Positions 15,516 through 23,804 are shown, counted from the first letter of the stretch. The stretch: 28,286 nucleotides of DNA from Candidatus Staskawiczbacteria bacterium (GCA_943357015.1 CALRFZ010000003.1:1-28286); one strand, 5' to 3'. Notes: generated by a model from the sequence alone, not told the origin. A program made the numbers and translations.

Positions 15516-17945
15516 TTATTGGGAATTGGAAATTGGGTATTGGTAATTTAACTGTTTCTCTTTCTTGGCAACAACCATTATTGTCTTAATAATTGAATCT
15601 GGATTCAAAGAAATACTTTCTATGCCTTGTTCAATTAAAAATTCGGCAAAATCAGGAAAATCACTTGGCGCTTGACCACAAATTCCCGAATACCTACCCA
15701 TTTGTTTGCAAACTTTCACAGCTTGGCGGATTAGCTCTTTAACCGCTTCATTTTTTTCATTGCCCACTAGAGCAATTTGCGCATTATCACGGTCCAGACC
15801 CAAGGCTAGCTGAGTTAAATCATTAGACCCAATTGAAAAGCCGTCAAAAATTTCCAAAAACTGGTGAGCCAAAATAACATTGGCGGGTATTTCACACATC
15901 ACAAAAACTTTTAAATCATTTTCTCCTTGCACCAAACCATTTTGCGCCATAAGCTCAATTACCTTTTTACCCTCATCAACAGTTCGACAGAAAGGCACCA
16001 TCACCTGCACATTTTTAATACCAAAAACTTCTCGCACTTTTTTAATCGCCTTTAATTCTAAAATAAAGGCTTCTTTAAAGTTTTCGTGATAATAACGCGA
16101 GGCGCCCCGAAAACCAATCATCGGATTTTCTTCTTTTGGTTCATATAAATCCCCACCAACCAGTCCGCGATATTCGTTGGTTTTAAAATCAGAAAATCTG
16201 ACAATTACTGGTTTTGGATAAAACGCTGCGCCAATTTTACCAATCCCTTCTGCTAATTTATCTACATAAAAATCTATTTTATTTTCGTACCCAATCGTCA
16301 ATCCATCAATTTGTTTTTTAAGCGCTGGTTTTAGGGTTTTATAATTTATCAGAGCATTAGGGTGAATTTTTATGGTATTGGCAATAATAAATTCTTCTCT
16401 GGCCAGACCCACTCCATCATTGGGAATAAAACTTAAATTAAAAGCTTGGCTTGGATCAGCCAAATTCATTGAAATTTTGGTCTGAGTTTTTTGGATTTTT
16501 GAAATATCAGTAGAATTTATTTTAAAAGGAATTATTCCTTTATAAACTGTTCCATGTTCACCACCAGAGCAATCCACCGTTACATCAACACCTGATTTGA
16601 TTGTTTTGGTGGCACTACCCGCTCCCACAATGCAAGGAATTCCCAATTCACGCGATACAATTGCCGCATGTGCAGTCCTACCACCCTGATCTGTAATAAT
16701 GGCCGAAGCCAGTTTCATTGCTGGCACCCAGTCGGGATCTGTCATTCCAGTTACCAAAACTTCACCTTTTTTAAAGCTACCAATTTCCTTAACTGACATA
16801 ATTTTATGCGCGCGCCCAGAACCAATTTTGCTACCCACACTCATACCTTGGGCAAGAGTTTGTAGTGAGTAGTTGGTAATTTGTAGCTTGTATTCCTCAA
16901 GTACATTTAAATTCTTTTTACTTTGCACGGTTTCTGGTCTGGCTTGAACAATATATAACTTTCCATCACGACCGTCGCGCGCCCATTCCATATCCATTGG
17001 TTTTTGATAATGTTTTTCCACCAACATTGACCACTTAGCTAATTGCAAAATATCATCATCAGACAAAACAAATGATTGGCGTTCTTTTTTAGTAGTAGCA
17101 ATGTTTTTGGTTGGCTGTTTTTGATTGCTACCATAAACCATTTTAATTAATTTGGAACCAAGTTTTTTTTCAACAATTGGTCGATGACCAGTTTTTAAAG
17201 TAGTTTCAAATACATAATATTGATCTGGTTCAACGCGTCCCAAAACAACATTTTCACCCAGACCCAAACTGGCATTAATTAGCACCACATCAGCAAAGCC
17301 AGATTCAGTGTCACAAGAAAACATCACGCCAGAGGCGCCTACATCTGACCTTACCATTTTTTGAATTCCCGCTGACAAACCCACTTTAGTGTGTCCAAAA
17401 CCCATTTCTTGCCGGTAAGCAATAGCCCTATCCGTAAACAGCGACGCGTAGCATTTTTTTACGGCCACTAAAACATTTTCTGGACCCGTAATATTTAAAA
17501 ATGTTTCCTGCTGGCCAGCAAAACTAGCTCCGGGCAAATCTTCAGCCGTAGCCGATGACCGCACCGCCACATCAGTATTTTTATCTTGGTAAAATTCCGA
17601 TAATTGCCGATAAGCCAAAATAATATCTTGTTGTAAATCTATGGGCAACGTTGCTTTGATAATTAAATCTCTGACGGTTTTACCCTTTTGTTGCAAACTT
17701 TTTAAATCGTGAACATTAACATCTTTTAAAATTTCACTAATTTTATCTGTTAAACCACTCTGATCCAAAAAATAAAAATACGCCTCAGCAGTGGTAGCAA
17801 AACCATTGGGAATATTAACTCCAAGAGATACTAAATTATTATACATTTGACCGAGCGAAGCATTTTTACCGCCCACGCGTGGCACATCTTCAATCGCCAA
17901 ATCCTTAAACCACAAAATATTTTTCATTTTATTTTCCATAAACAT
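15516..17945 (-). CDS. ppsA: Phosphoenolpyruvate synthase (pyruvate, water dikinase)
   Basis: This 809-aa protein is of normal length and has all three parts. The N-terminal PEP/pyruvate-binding ATP-grasp region starts with VGGKNASLGQMY and has VRSSATAEDLPGASFAGQQETFLN. The phosphohistidine swivel domain has the catalytic His in DQGGRTAHAAIVSRELGIPC. The C-terminal TIM barrel has GFRGASRYY, VMVPFCRTVDEGKK, MCEIPANV, SIGSNDLTQLALGLDRDN and SGICGQAPSD. It converts pyruvate, ATP and water to PEP, AMP and phosphate, for gluconeogenesis or, in some anaerobes, the reverse. The linker between the first two domains (YKLQITNYSLQT) and the last residues (NYQYPISNSQ) are encoded by or next to heptad-type repeats. 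Three in-frame ATGs lie at the start; the third (MKNILWF) may be the real one. A candidate structured RNA lies upstream. Confidence 0.93.
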   Translation of the reverse strand: MFMENKMKNILWFKDLAIEDVPRVGGKNASLGQMYNNLVSLGVNIPNGFATTAEAYFYFLDQSGLTDKISEILKDVNVHDLKSLQQKGKTVRDLIIKATLPIDLQQDIILAYRQLSEFYQDKNTDVAVRSSATAEDLPGASFAGQQETFLNITGPENVLVAVKKCYASLFTDRAIAYRQEMGFGHTKVGLSAGIQKMVRSDVGASGVMFSCDTESGFADVVLINASLGLGENVVLGRVEPDQYYVFETTLKTGHRPIVEKKLGSKLIKMVYGSNQKQPTKNIATTKKERQSFVLSDDDILQLAKWSMLVEKHYQKPMDMEWARDGRDGKLYIVQARPETVQSKKNLNVLEEYKLQITNYSLQTLAQGMSVGSKIGSGRAHKIMSVKEIGSFKKGEVLVTGMTDPDWVPAMKLASAIITDQGGRTAHAAIVSRELGIPCIVGAGSATKTIKSGVDVTVDCSGGEHGTVYKGIIPFKINSTDISKIQKTQTKISMNLADPSQAFNLSFIPNDGVGLAREEFIIANTIKIHPNALINYKTLKPALKKQIDGLTIGYENKIDFYVDKLAEGIGKIGAAFYPKPVIVRFSDFKTNEYRGLVGGDLYEPKEENPMIGFRGASRYYHENFKEAFILELKAIKKVREVFGIKNVQVMVPFCRTVDEGKKVIELMAQNGLVQGENDLKVFVMCEIPANVILAHQFLEIFDGFSIGSNDLTQLALGLDRDNAQIALVGNEKNEAVKELIRQAVKVCKQMGRYSGICGQAPSDFPDFAEFLIEQGIESISLNPDSIIKTIMVVAKKEKQLNYQYPISNSQ
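15518..15545. repeat. 7-bp tandem repeat (ATTGGNN) in the ppsA 3' end
   Basis: Four units of the form ATTGGNN overlap the last codons and stop of ppsA and encode its divergent C-terminal residues (YPISNSQ). Confidence 0.65.
16858..16892. repeat. 7-bp tandem repeat inside ppsA
   Basis: Read on the minus strand, five units of the form TACNNNN lie in frame in the linker between the ATP-grasp and phosphohistidine domains. They encode YKLQITNYSLQT. Because 35 bp is not a multiple of 3, flanking bases must make up the frame. Confidence 0.6.
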
Positions 17946-18092
17946 ATTGTACTATGTTAGAATATTTACAACAAGTTTTGACACATTAGAAAATTTATTT
18001 TAAAAAAATCATCTCACTTATCTTTAAATCATTCGACCTATTATTATATATTTTTTGGGTAAAATTTTTCAACATAAATCATTGCTATGAAC

Positions 18093-18251
18093 AAAAAATA
18101 AAGGTTATTTATTCCGTGGCATAGACCTAAACTCACATCGCACACAAAAGCACATTAAAGAGACCCGCCAAAGCGAGGTTCGCCATTTTTGGGCAAACTG
18201 CGATGTCAGCGATGAGAACATTGCTATGAGTTTATCAATCACTTATCCTTT
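18093..18251 (-). ncRNA. Candidate structured RNA upstream of ppsA
   Basis: The minus strand can form nested stems: AAAGG/CCTTT (18251-18247/18104-18100), TAAACTCA/TGAGTTTA (18234-18227/18135-18128), CATCGCA/TGCGATG (18205-18199/18142-18136), an inner hairpin GTTTGCC/GGCGAAC (18198-18192/18184-18178) and CTCGC/GCGGG. After the outermost stem come T3AT6 (to 18093), so it may end in a terminator. On the 3' side the two middle arms are contiguous. On the 5' side a 21-nt bulge separates them, giving a long irregular hairpin. It resembles no family I can name. It may be a ppsA leader or a free RNA. Confidence 0.42.
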
Positions 18252-18315
18252 GCAATAAATAATAAGTATTTTTACAAGGCAAAAACAATTAGAATTCTCC
18301 GATATTATTTTTTAC

Positions 18316-18345
18316 AAAAAAAATCCCGCTAATGCGAGACTTTTT
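18316..18345. terminator. Terminator after the 18350-19033 gene
   Basis: TCTCGC/GCGGGA with an ATTA loop (one G-T pair) is followed by T8 on the minus strand. T6 on the other side makes it bidirectional. Confidence 0.8.
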
Positions 18346-18349
18346 TATC

Positions 18350-19033
18350 TTATTGCCCAATTAACTGCACTGCATCTATTTCCGCCCATTCATTAGGAGA
18401 TTTTTTACTAGTATCAAATGTAATTTTTACCGTATTTACCTTGTATTTTGTCTTTTCAAAGTTAATCTTAAAATAATTCAATCCACGAGTTAAATCATTG
18501 CCATCCCAAACCACTTGTAAATCTGCGTCATTCCCAATTTCTACCTTTATAATAGCACCACTACCATAACTCTCTTTAATATTAATCCCAGTTGCGTATA
18601 CAGCCTTAGAAAAAGTTGCCGTTAGCGTTTCTATATTACCCGAAATATTCTTCGGAGCCCAAGCTTTGCCATTATCCCCATAAAATCCCACATCTGGTTT
18701 GCCTGTAGCCATTAAAGGTGACCATGCACTATTTCCAGTTTCACTGCCATAACTAGAAGAAGCTACTGCTTGACTTGCCCACTGAGAATTTGAAAGATTT
18801 AAAAAATCATCATCAACTTTAGTTAAATCACTGTATCCGTTGCCCATCATAGAGTTTTCAGTTAATGGCTGACAACCCAAACAATTTGCTTGATTGTAAT
18901 CAGGAAAATATGCCTTATGAAAATCCTTTTTAAAATCATTAAATTCAACCACTAAACCTAATAAGCAAATAACGATAAATAACAAAAAAAACAACAAAAT
19001 TATATTTAAAACTTCAGAAATATTAAATTTCAT
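18350..19033 (-). CDS. Membrane-anchored protein with galactose-binding (F5/8C-like) domain
   Basis: The ATG at 19033 is used; the frame can be extended 4 codons to a TTG. The 227-aa protein has one N-terminal membrane segment (VLNIILLFFLLFIVICLLGLV) and a short linker with a CLGC Cys pair. From about residue 85 the domain reads WASQAVASSSYG, SPLMATGKPDVGFYGDNGKAWAP, VYATGINIKESYGSGAIIKVEI and WAEIDAVQLIG. This pattern (GKPDV, AWAP, Y..G..I.E, EIDAVELIG) recurs in discoidin-like carbohydrate-binding modules of extracellular proteins. It is probably exported and faces outward, binding glycans or another surface component. It is monocistronic. The domain call is from motif memory, moderately sure. 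Confidence 0.6.
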   Translation of the reverse strand: MKFNISEVLNIILLFFLLFIVICLLGLVVEFNDFKKDFHKAYFPDYNQANCLGCQPLTENSMMGNGYSDLTKVDDDFLNLSNSQWASQAVASSSYGSETGNSAWSPLMATGKPDVGFYGDNGKAWAPKNISGNIETLTATFSKAVYATGINIKESYGSGAIIKVEIGNDADLQVVWDGNDLTRGLNYFKINFEKTKYKVNTVKITFDTSKKSPNEWAEIDAVQLIGQ

Positions 19034-19227
19034 ATCAATATTCAATTTTAATTAAATTTATTATTTAAATTATAATAAATCATTTTAACTAAACAATCAA
19101 ATAACGGACAATTTAAAGTAAACCCGCACACCTTGCAAAAAATGATATTTAATATAGTGTTATATTTAGAACATTCAAATTCCACCCACTTTGGTATGGA
19201 AGTGTGCTATTTTTTGAGGACTTTACT

Positions 19228-19539
19228 ATGCTAAATCAGACAGAGATTTTTCAGAGAGTATCCAGTGTGATCGCAGACGTATTTGATATTGAGAAAGAAG
19301 AAATCAATCCCACCTCAAACTTACAAAAAGATTTTGGGGCTGAGCCAATTGATTTTCTCGATATTGTCTTTCGACTCGAGCGTGAGTTTTCAATTAAGAT
19401 TCAACGCAATAAATTGTTTCCCGACTTCACTTGTCAAGACACCCAGTTTGAGAAAGATCCGCACCTGGCCAACATCAGTAACCTTTTTACGGTGGAAATG
19501 ATTTGCAAGCATATCGACTACAAATTGCAGGGAAAATAA
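19228..19539 (+). CDS. Acyl-carrier-protein-like protein with Ser replaced by Pro
   Basis: The ATG at 19228 is chosen because AGGA at 19217-19220 lies 7 nt before it; the frame upstream (from 19204) lacks such a site. The 103-aa protein matches carrier proteins: an IFQRVSSVIADVFDIEKEEI first helix, then FGAEPIDFLDIVFRLEREFSIKI, aligning with the GADSLD...VELVMALEEEF region of ACPs. At the position of the 4'-phosphopantetheine serine the codon is CCA (Pro) where TCA would give Ser. The second half (IQRNKLFPDF...) resembles a carrier subfamily with IPRGxLFP after helix 2. If the replacement is real, the protein cannot carry acyl groups and may be a structural or regulatory partner. No fatty-acid or polyketide genes are near. 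It is monocistronic. Confidence 0.72.
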   Translation: MLNQTEIFQRVSSVIADVFDIEKEEINPTSNLQKDFGAEPIDFLDIVFRLEREFSIKIQRNKLFPDFTCQDTQFEKDPHLANISNLFTVEMICKHIDYKLQGK

Positions 19540-19587
19540 CTATTTGCCTTGACTATAAAATATACCTACAAATTACAAAGCCAACAA

Positions 19588-19619
19588 AAACCGCGCCCAT
19601 TAAGGACGCGGATTTTTTA
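19588..19619. terminator. Terminator between the carrier-like gene and the tRNA-binding protein gene
   Basis: CCGCG/CGCGG with an inner CC/GG pair and T6 on the plus side; the minus side has T5. It serves the carrier-like gene and possibly the convergent gene. Confidence 0.75.
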
Positions 19620-19702
19620 TTCTCGATATACAAAACCTAGCTTCGGGATAAATTATTAAACACTGTTTTTAAAATTTGCACATTTTAACACTTGTAAATT
19701 AT

Positions 19703-20026
19703 TTAACGCAAAGGACTGCCAGTGGGAACATCTTTGTCTGGGTGCAGTAATACGGGTTTATCATCAACTACTACTGCTAGCATCATACCATTACTAACAT
19801 ACCCTTTAAGAGTGCGCGGTTCCAAATTAACAATAACCGGCACCTGTTTGCCCACCAAAACTGCGGGGTCATAAAACTGGGCAATGCCAGACAAAATCTG
19901 TACCGGCTCTGGTCCGCCAAAATCAAACATTAACTTTAAAAGTTTATCCGCGCCCTCAATTTTTTCGGCCGAAACAACCGTGCCAATTTTAATTTCTAAT
20001 TTTTTAAAATCATCAAAAGTAAGCAT
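19703..20026 (-). CDS. tRNA-binding domain (EMAP-II/CsaA-like) protein
   Basis: The start at 20026 gives 107 aa. The longer frame to 20092 adds 22 residues (including KQIANCKFQI) encoded by the 7-bp repeat and should not be included. The protein is a single OB-fold tRNA-binding domain: FKKLEIKIGTVVSAEKIEGADKLLKL, then VQILSGIAQFYDP, PVIVNLEPRTLKGYVSNGMMLA. This is the domain found at the C-terminus of methionyl-tRNA synthetase and free-standing in CsaA/Arc1p-like proteins. It may act as a detached MetRS subunit or a general tRNA-binding factor. Repeats abut the start codon and no ribosome binding site is visible. Confidence 0.85.
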   Translation of the reverse strand: MLTFDDFKKLEIKIGTVVSAEKIEGADKLLKLMFDFGGPEPVQILSGIAQFYDPAVLVGKQVPVIVNLEPRTLKGYVSNGMMLAVVVDDKPVLLHPDKDVPTGSPLR

Positions 20027-20027
20027 A

Positions 20028-20055
20028 ATTTGAAATTTACAATTTGCTATTTGTT
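20028..20055. repeat. 7-bp tandem repeat (ATTTNNN) abutting a start codon
   Basis: Four units of the form ATTTNNN begin one base from the start codon of the tRNA-binding gene. They explain the spurious N-terminal extension of its frame. Confidence 0.65.
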
Positions 20056-20080
20056 TGGAAAACAAATTCCTCTCAAGTGC

Positions 20081-20198
20081 ATTTGAAATCAATTTGAAAT
20101 ATCTAAATAATCTAATTTGAAAAAAGATATCGAGTTTAAATATTTCAAATTTAGCTATTGTAAATTGATTTCAAATTGTAAATTTCAAATTTCAAATT
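20081..20198. repeat. 7-bp repeats in the gap before the HtrA-like gene
   Basis: A regular block at 20157-20198 (six units of ATTGNNN/TCAAATT type) and a more degenerate one at 20081-20122 fill almost the whole gap between the HtrA-like gene and the tRNA-binding gene. Confidence 0.6.
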
Positions 20199-20202
20199 AG
20201 AG

Positions 20203-20916
20203 TTATAGCCCCAATAAACTCTGAATTTTATCAACTGATACGGCAGATATTTTGCCATCAGAACCAATAAAATTCAGTCCCACCAACTCCCCTGCCATAT
20301 TAAACAAAGGTCCACCAGCTAAGACTGGCATTGACGCTATATTGGTCATTAAAATATCTGCATCTAGACGACTAATAATTCCCTCATTAGCAAACCATTG
20401 GTTACCAGTTTTTTCCATTGGCGCCACTAAGAATACTTTTTGTCCTAATTTTATACTATCACTATTAGCCAAACCTACTGTTTGCAAATTATTTTTATCA
20501 ATTTTTAACAACGCTAAATTATTTTTCCAGTCAATTTTTACAACCTTAGCGGTTTGTTTTTCTCCCTTCCAAAAAATATCCGCGCTACTACTAGATCCAA
20601 TTGTACTGGCCAAGGTTATTACACTACCATCAGAAGTGGCAATTAATCCAGAAGTTAAACGGTTAGCTAAAACCATTACAACCGAACCTTTTACCCGCTC
20701 AATTGCTTGCTCCAAAGCCAAATTTTCCTGAATATAAATCTTATCTGTTTGATTAATCACAATTTTGCCCTGCTTAAAATCTTTAACAAATTGATAATTT
20801 TCAAACGCGGGACTGGCAAGTAAATACGGCAATAAAAATACCACAAAAACCAAAGCACCAATAATGCCAGCCGTTAAAGATCCAATTAAATTTAATATTA
20901 ACCTTAAAATTGGCAT
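20203..20916 (-). CDS. Membrane-anchored HtrA-like protein lacking the catalytic triad
   Basis: This 237-aa protein has an N-terminal membrane segment (residues ~8-33) and a chymotrypsin-fold domain aligning with DegP/HtrA. In the alignment by eye, SDGSVITLASTIG stands where HtrA has DGxIVTNAHVV (His to Ser). DWKNNLALLKID stands for DxxTDLAVLKI (Asp to Asn). ASMPVLAGGPLFNMAGELVG stands for the GNSGGPLxNxxGxVIG motif (Ser to Ala). All three catalytic positions are changed while the fold-defining glycines are kept, so it is probably a pseudoprotease. No PDZ domain follows. It lies 10 bp after clpB on the same strand, so both are probably one mRNA and may serve envelope or protein quality control. 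Confidence 0.72.
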   Translation of the reverse strand: MPILRLILNLIGSLTAGIIGALVFVVFLLPYLLASPAFENYQFVKDFKQGKIVINQTDKIYIQENLALEQAIERVKGSVVMVLANRLTSGLIATSDGSVITLASTIGSSSSADIFWKGEKQTAKVVKIDWKNNLALLKIDKNNLQTVGLANSDSIKLGQKVFLVAPMEKTGNQWFANEGIISRLDADILMTNIASMPVLAGGPLFNMAGELVGLNFIGSDGKISAVSVDKIQSLLGL

Positions 20917-20926
20917 TACATTTAAA

Positions 20927-23638
20927 TTACTTTCGAGCCGAAGCCTTTTCTAAAGAGGCTATTTTAGGTAAAAGTTTTGGCAATTCAAAAATAATTTGTC
21001 CATCTTTTTCATCAATCAAAACACGCGAACCTTCAGAAATTTCGTTGGTGACAATTTTAATTGACAATGGATCTAAAATTAATCTCGCAATAACTCGCTT
21101 TAATGGTCGCGCGCCCAAATTGGCGTCAAACCCTTCTCGAGCCAAAAATTCCTTGGCTTTTTGTGAAATTTGAATACTAATTTCCTTAGACTTTAAGCGT
21201 TTTTCCACTTTAGATAATTCCAAGTCTACAATTAATTTAATTTGATCTTGTTTTAAATGATTGAAAATTACCACTTCATCAATTCGATTTAAAAATTCTG
21301 GGCGGAATTGATCACGCAAAGAATTAGTAATTTTATCTTTCATTGATTCTCGTTCCACAAAATCCTGTTGACCAGAAAACCCAATCGCCGACATTTTATT
21401 GATAAAATCCGACCCCACATTAGAAGTCATAATAATAATTGTGTTTTTAAAAGACACCATTCTACCTTTAGAATCGGTAAGCCTGCCATCTTCAAAAATC
21501 TGAAGCAAAATATTAAACACTTCTGGGTGAGCTTTTTCTATTTCATCAAGCAAAACAATTGAATATGGTCTGCGTCTAACCTTTTCAGTCAATTGACCTG
21601 CTTCTTCATAGCCCACATACCCAGGTGGCGAGCCAATAATTTTTGACACGGTATGACGCTCCATATATTCTGACATATCCAACCTTATCAAAGATTTTTC
21701 GTCGTTAAATAAAAATTCACCCAAAGCCCGAGCGGTTTCGGTTTTACCCACGCCAGTTGGTCCCAAAAATAAAAATGATCCCAGTGGCTTATCTTCCTCA
21801 GAAATTCCAGCACGAGCCCGACGAATCGCCCGAGCAATCGCAGAAATTGCATCATCTTGACCAATAACTCTCCTATTAAGAGTGGCCTCCATAGTTTCCA
21901 GTTTTTTAGCTTCTTCAGTAATTAAACGCATCACAGGAATTCCTGTCCAGCGCGAAACTACCCGCGCCACATCTTCCTCTGTAACTTCCTCTTTTAAGAA
22001 ATGGTGAGTTTTTTGTAATTTAATTAATTTTTGCTCAATTAATTTTTGCTCTTTTAAAAATTGGGGAATTTTACCATATTTAATTTCCGCCACTTTTTCT
22101 AAATCCGCTTCACGCTGGGCAATTTCGGTTTGATGATAAAGCTCGTCAATTTTTTTACGAATATCTTTAATTTTATTAATCAATTCTTTTTCCGCATCCC
22201 ATTTAGCGCGGATACCCTTGGTTTTTTCTTTAATGTCGGCTAATTCCCGAGCAATAACCTTAAGGCGTTTTTCCGAGTCTTTTTCTTTTTTTAAGGCTTG
22301 TTTTTCAATTTCTAACTTGGTAATTTCTTCACCAAAAGTTTCTAATTCCTGTGGCTCAGATTCAATTTCCAGTCGCAAAGCCGAAGCCGCTTCATCCATT
22401 AAATCTACCGCCTTATCAGGCAAAAAACGATCAGTGATATACCGCGCGCTTAATTCTACCGCCGCTTTAATGGCCGAATCTTTAATTCTCACCCCGTGAT
22501 GCACTTCGTATTTTTCTTTAATACCTCTTAAAATTGCTACCGCATCATCAATAGAAGGTTCTTGTACATAAATTGGTTGAAATCTGCGTTCCAATGCGCC
22601 ATCCTTTTCAATATATTTTTGGTATTCCTTTAAAGTTGTTGCTCCAACTGCCTTTAGTTCTCCACGCGCTAACGCGGGTTTTAATAAATTTGAGGCGTCA
22701 ATGGCGCCTTCAGCCGCGCCCGCCCCCACCAAAGTATGTAATTCGTCAATAAATAAAATGTATTTGCCAGCTGATCGGCTGATTTCTTTTAACAAGGCTT
22801 TAATTCTGGTTTCAAATTCACCGCGGTATTTGGTGCCGGCAATAATTGCGCCCAAATCCAAAGAAATTACTTCTTTATTTTTTAAAAATTCTGGCACATT
22901 GCCACGCGCCACGCGCTGAGCAAAACCCTCCATAATGGCGGTTTTTCCCACGCCCGCCTCACCAATTAATACTGGGTTATTTTTAGTCCGACGAGAAATA
23001 ATTTGCATCAATCGGCGAATTTCATTATCGCGACCAATAATTGGGTCAATTTTTCCAGCCGATGCCAAATCTGTTAAATTGCGTGTATACTTTTCTATCA
23101 CTTGATACTTTGATTCTGGTTCCGGATCGGTAATGCGCTGACCGCCTCGCACTTGAGACAAAACTTTTAAAACTGCATTGTAATCTAATTTTAAACTTTT
23201 TGAGGTAGTAGAATCTTGACCAGCGATAAAAAAACTAGTTTTTTCTAACAACTCGCGAGCCATAGATTTTTGATCCAAAAGCGCCAAAAATAAATGTTCA
23301 ACGGAAATAAACTCATCTTGCATTTTTAACGCCTCACCTCTAGCGCGATCCAAAACCTTAGCCATATCTTGAGTTAAATAAAATTGCCCAAAAGCTGTGG
23401 GCGCTAAAAGACTGGAAATTTTAGCAATTTGAGTTTCAGTTTTCTTTTTTAAAGTATCCACATCCACTCCCAATTTTTGCAAAATAGTTAAAATAATTGA
23501 GCCGTCTTCCTGTGTTAGTAGCGCGTATAGCAAATGCAGAGCATCAATTTGTTGTTGCCCACGATCCTGCGCAATGGATTGCGCCGACATAATGGCGTCT
23601 TGCGCCTTATTAGTAAAATTTGCTCCTGATGGATTCAT
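20927..23638 (-). CDS. clpB: ATP-dependent disaggregase ClpB
   Basis: This 903-aa protein is slightly longer than typical (~860). It has the Clp N-domain (FTNKAQDAIMSAQSIAQDRG...), NBD1 with Walker A GEAGVGKTA and the sequence KYRGEFE, and a coiled-coil middle domain (residues ~415-545, with LEIEKQALKKEKDSEKR). NBD2 has GPTGVGKTE, SEYMERHTVSKIIGSPPGYVGYEE and DEIEKAHPEVFNILLQIFEDGRLTD. The C-terminal domain ends near GANLGARPLKR-type sequence plus a 50-residue tail. The middle domain and absence of a ClpP-binding IGF loop fit ClpB rather than ClpC/ClpA. It threads aggregated proteins together with DnaK. No CIRCE element is seen upstream; the promoter has an extended -10. Confidence 0.92.
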   Translation of the reverse strand: MNPSGANFTNKAQDAIMSAQSIAQDRGQQQIDALHLLYALLTQEDGSIILTILQKLGVDVDTLKKKTETQIAKISSLLAPTAFGQFYLTQDMAKVLDRARGEALKMQDEFISVEHLFLALLDQKSMARELLEKTSFFIAGQDSTTSKSLKLDYNAVLKVLSQVRGGQRITDPEPESKYQVIEKYTRNLTDLASAGKIDPIIGRDNEIRRLMQIISRRTKNNPVLIGEAGVGKTAIMEGFAQRVARGNVPEFLKNKEVISLDLGAIIAGTKYRGEFETRIKALLKEISRSAGKYILFIDELHTLVGAGAAEGAIDASNLLKPALARGELKAVGATTLKEYQKYIEKDGALERRFQPIYVQEPSIDDAVAILRGIKEKYEVHHGVRIKDSAIKAAVELSARYITDRFLPDKAVDLMDEAASALRLEIESEPQELETFGEEITKLEIEKQALKKEKDSEKRLKVIARELADIKEKTKGIRAKWDAEKELINKIKDIRKKIDELYHQTEIAQREADLEKVAEIKYGKIPQFLKEQKLIEQKLIKLQKTHHFLKEEVTEEDVARVVSRWTGIPVMRLITEEAKKLETMEATLNRRVIGQDDAISAIARAIRRARAGISEEDKPLGSFLFLGPTGVGKTETARALGEFLFNDEKSLIRLDMSEYMERHTVSKIIGSPPGYVGYEEAGQLTEKVRRRPYSIVLLDEIEKAHPEVFNILLQIFEDGRLTDSKGRMVSFKNTIIIMTSNVGSDFINKMSAIGFSGQQDFVERESMKDKITNSLRDQFRPEFLNRIDEVVIFNHLKQDQIKLIVDLELSKVEKRLKSKEISIQISQKAKEFLAREGFDANLGARPLKRVIARLILDPLSIKIVTNEISEGSRVLIDEKDGQIIFELPKLLPKIASLEKASARK

Positions 23639-23687
23639 GTTTTTATTGATAATTAATGATACTAAACTTGTCCATTTACACCCTTAC

Positions 23688-23714
23688 TTTATACCAAATA
23701 ACCAGAAAAATCAA
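23688..23714 (-). promoter_or_regulatory. Promoter of clpB
   Basis: On the minus strand, TGGTATAAA (extended -10; hexamer 23693-23688) lies 15 bp after TTGATT (23714-23709). Spacing is short, but the TGn motif compensates. The leader is about 43 nt. Confidence 0.45.
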
Positions 23715-23726
23715 GCAATAAAATAT

Positions 23727-23755
23727 TTGACAGATATTATTTTAAGTTATATAAT
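23727..23755 (+). promoter_or_regulatory. Consensus promoter of the 82-aa membrane protein gene
   Basis: TTGACA (23727-23732), a 17-bp spacer and TATAAT (23750-23755) match the sigma-70 consensus perfectly. The predicted start is near 23762. Confidence 0.8.
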
Positions 23756-23804
23756 TAAACAATGTTCTTTAAAATCTAGCCATAAATCACATAAGGAGTA
23801 GACT

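Larger units (their letters stand above)
17946..18349 (-). other. 404-bp gap upstream of ppsA
   Basis: I see no coding sequence here. It holds an AT-rich 150-bp stretch next to ppsA, the candidate structured RNA (18093-18251), an 11-bp direct repeat CATTGCTATGA (18080-18090 and 18219-18229), and the terminator of the next gene. Confidence 0.6.

Noticed and set aside
20027..20092. N-terminal extension of the tRNA-binding protein.
   Set aside because: The 22 extra residues are encoded by a 7-bp repeat block, and the conserved domain starts exactly at the ATG at 20026.
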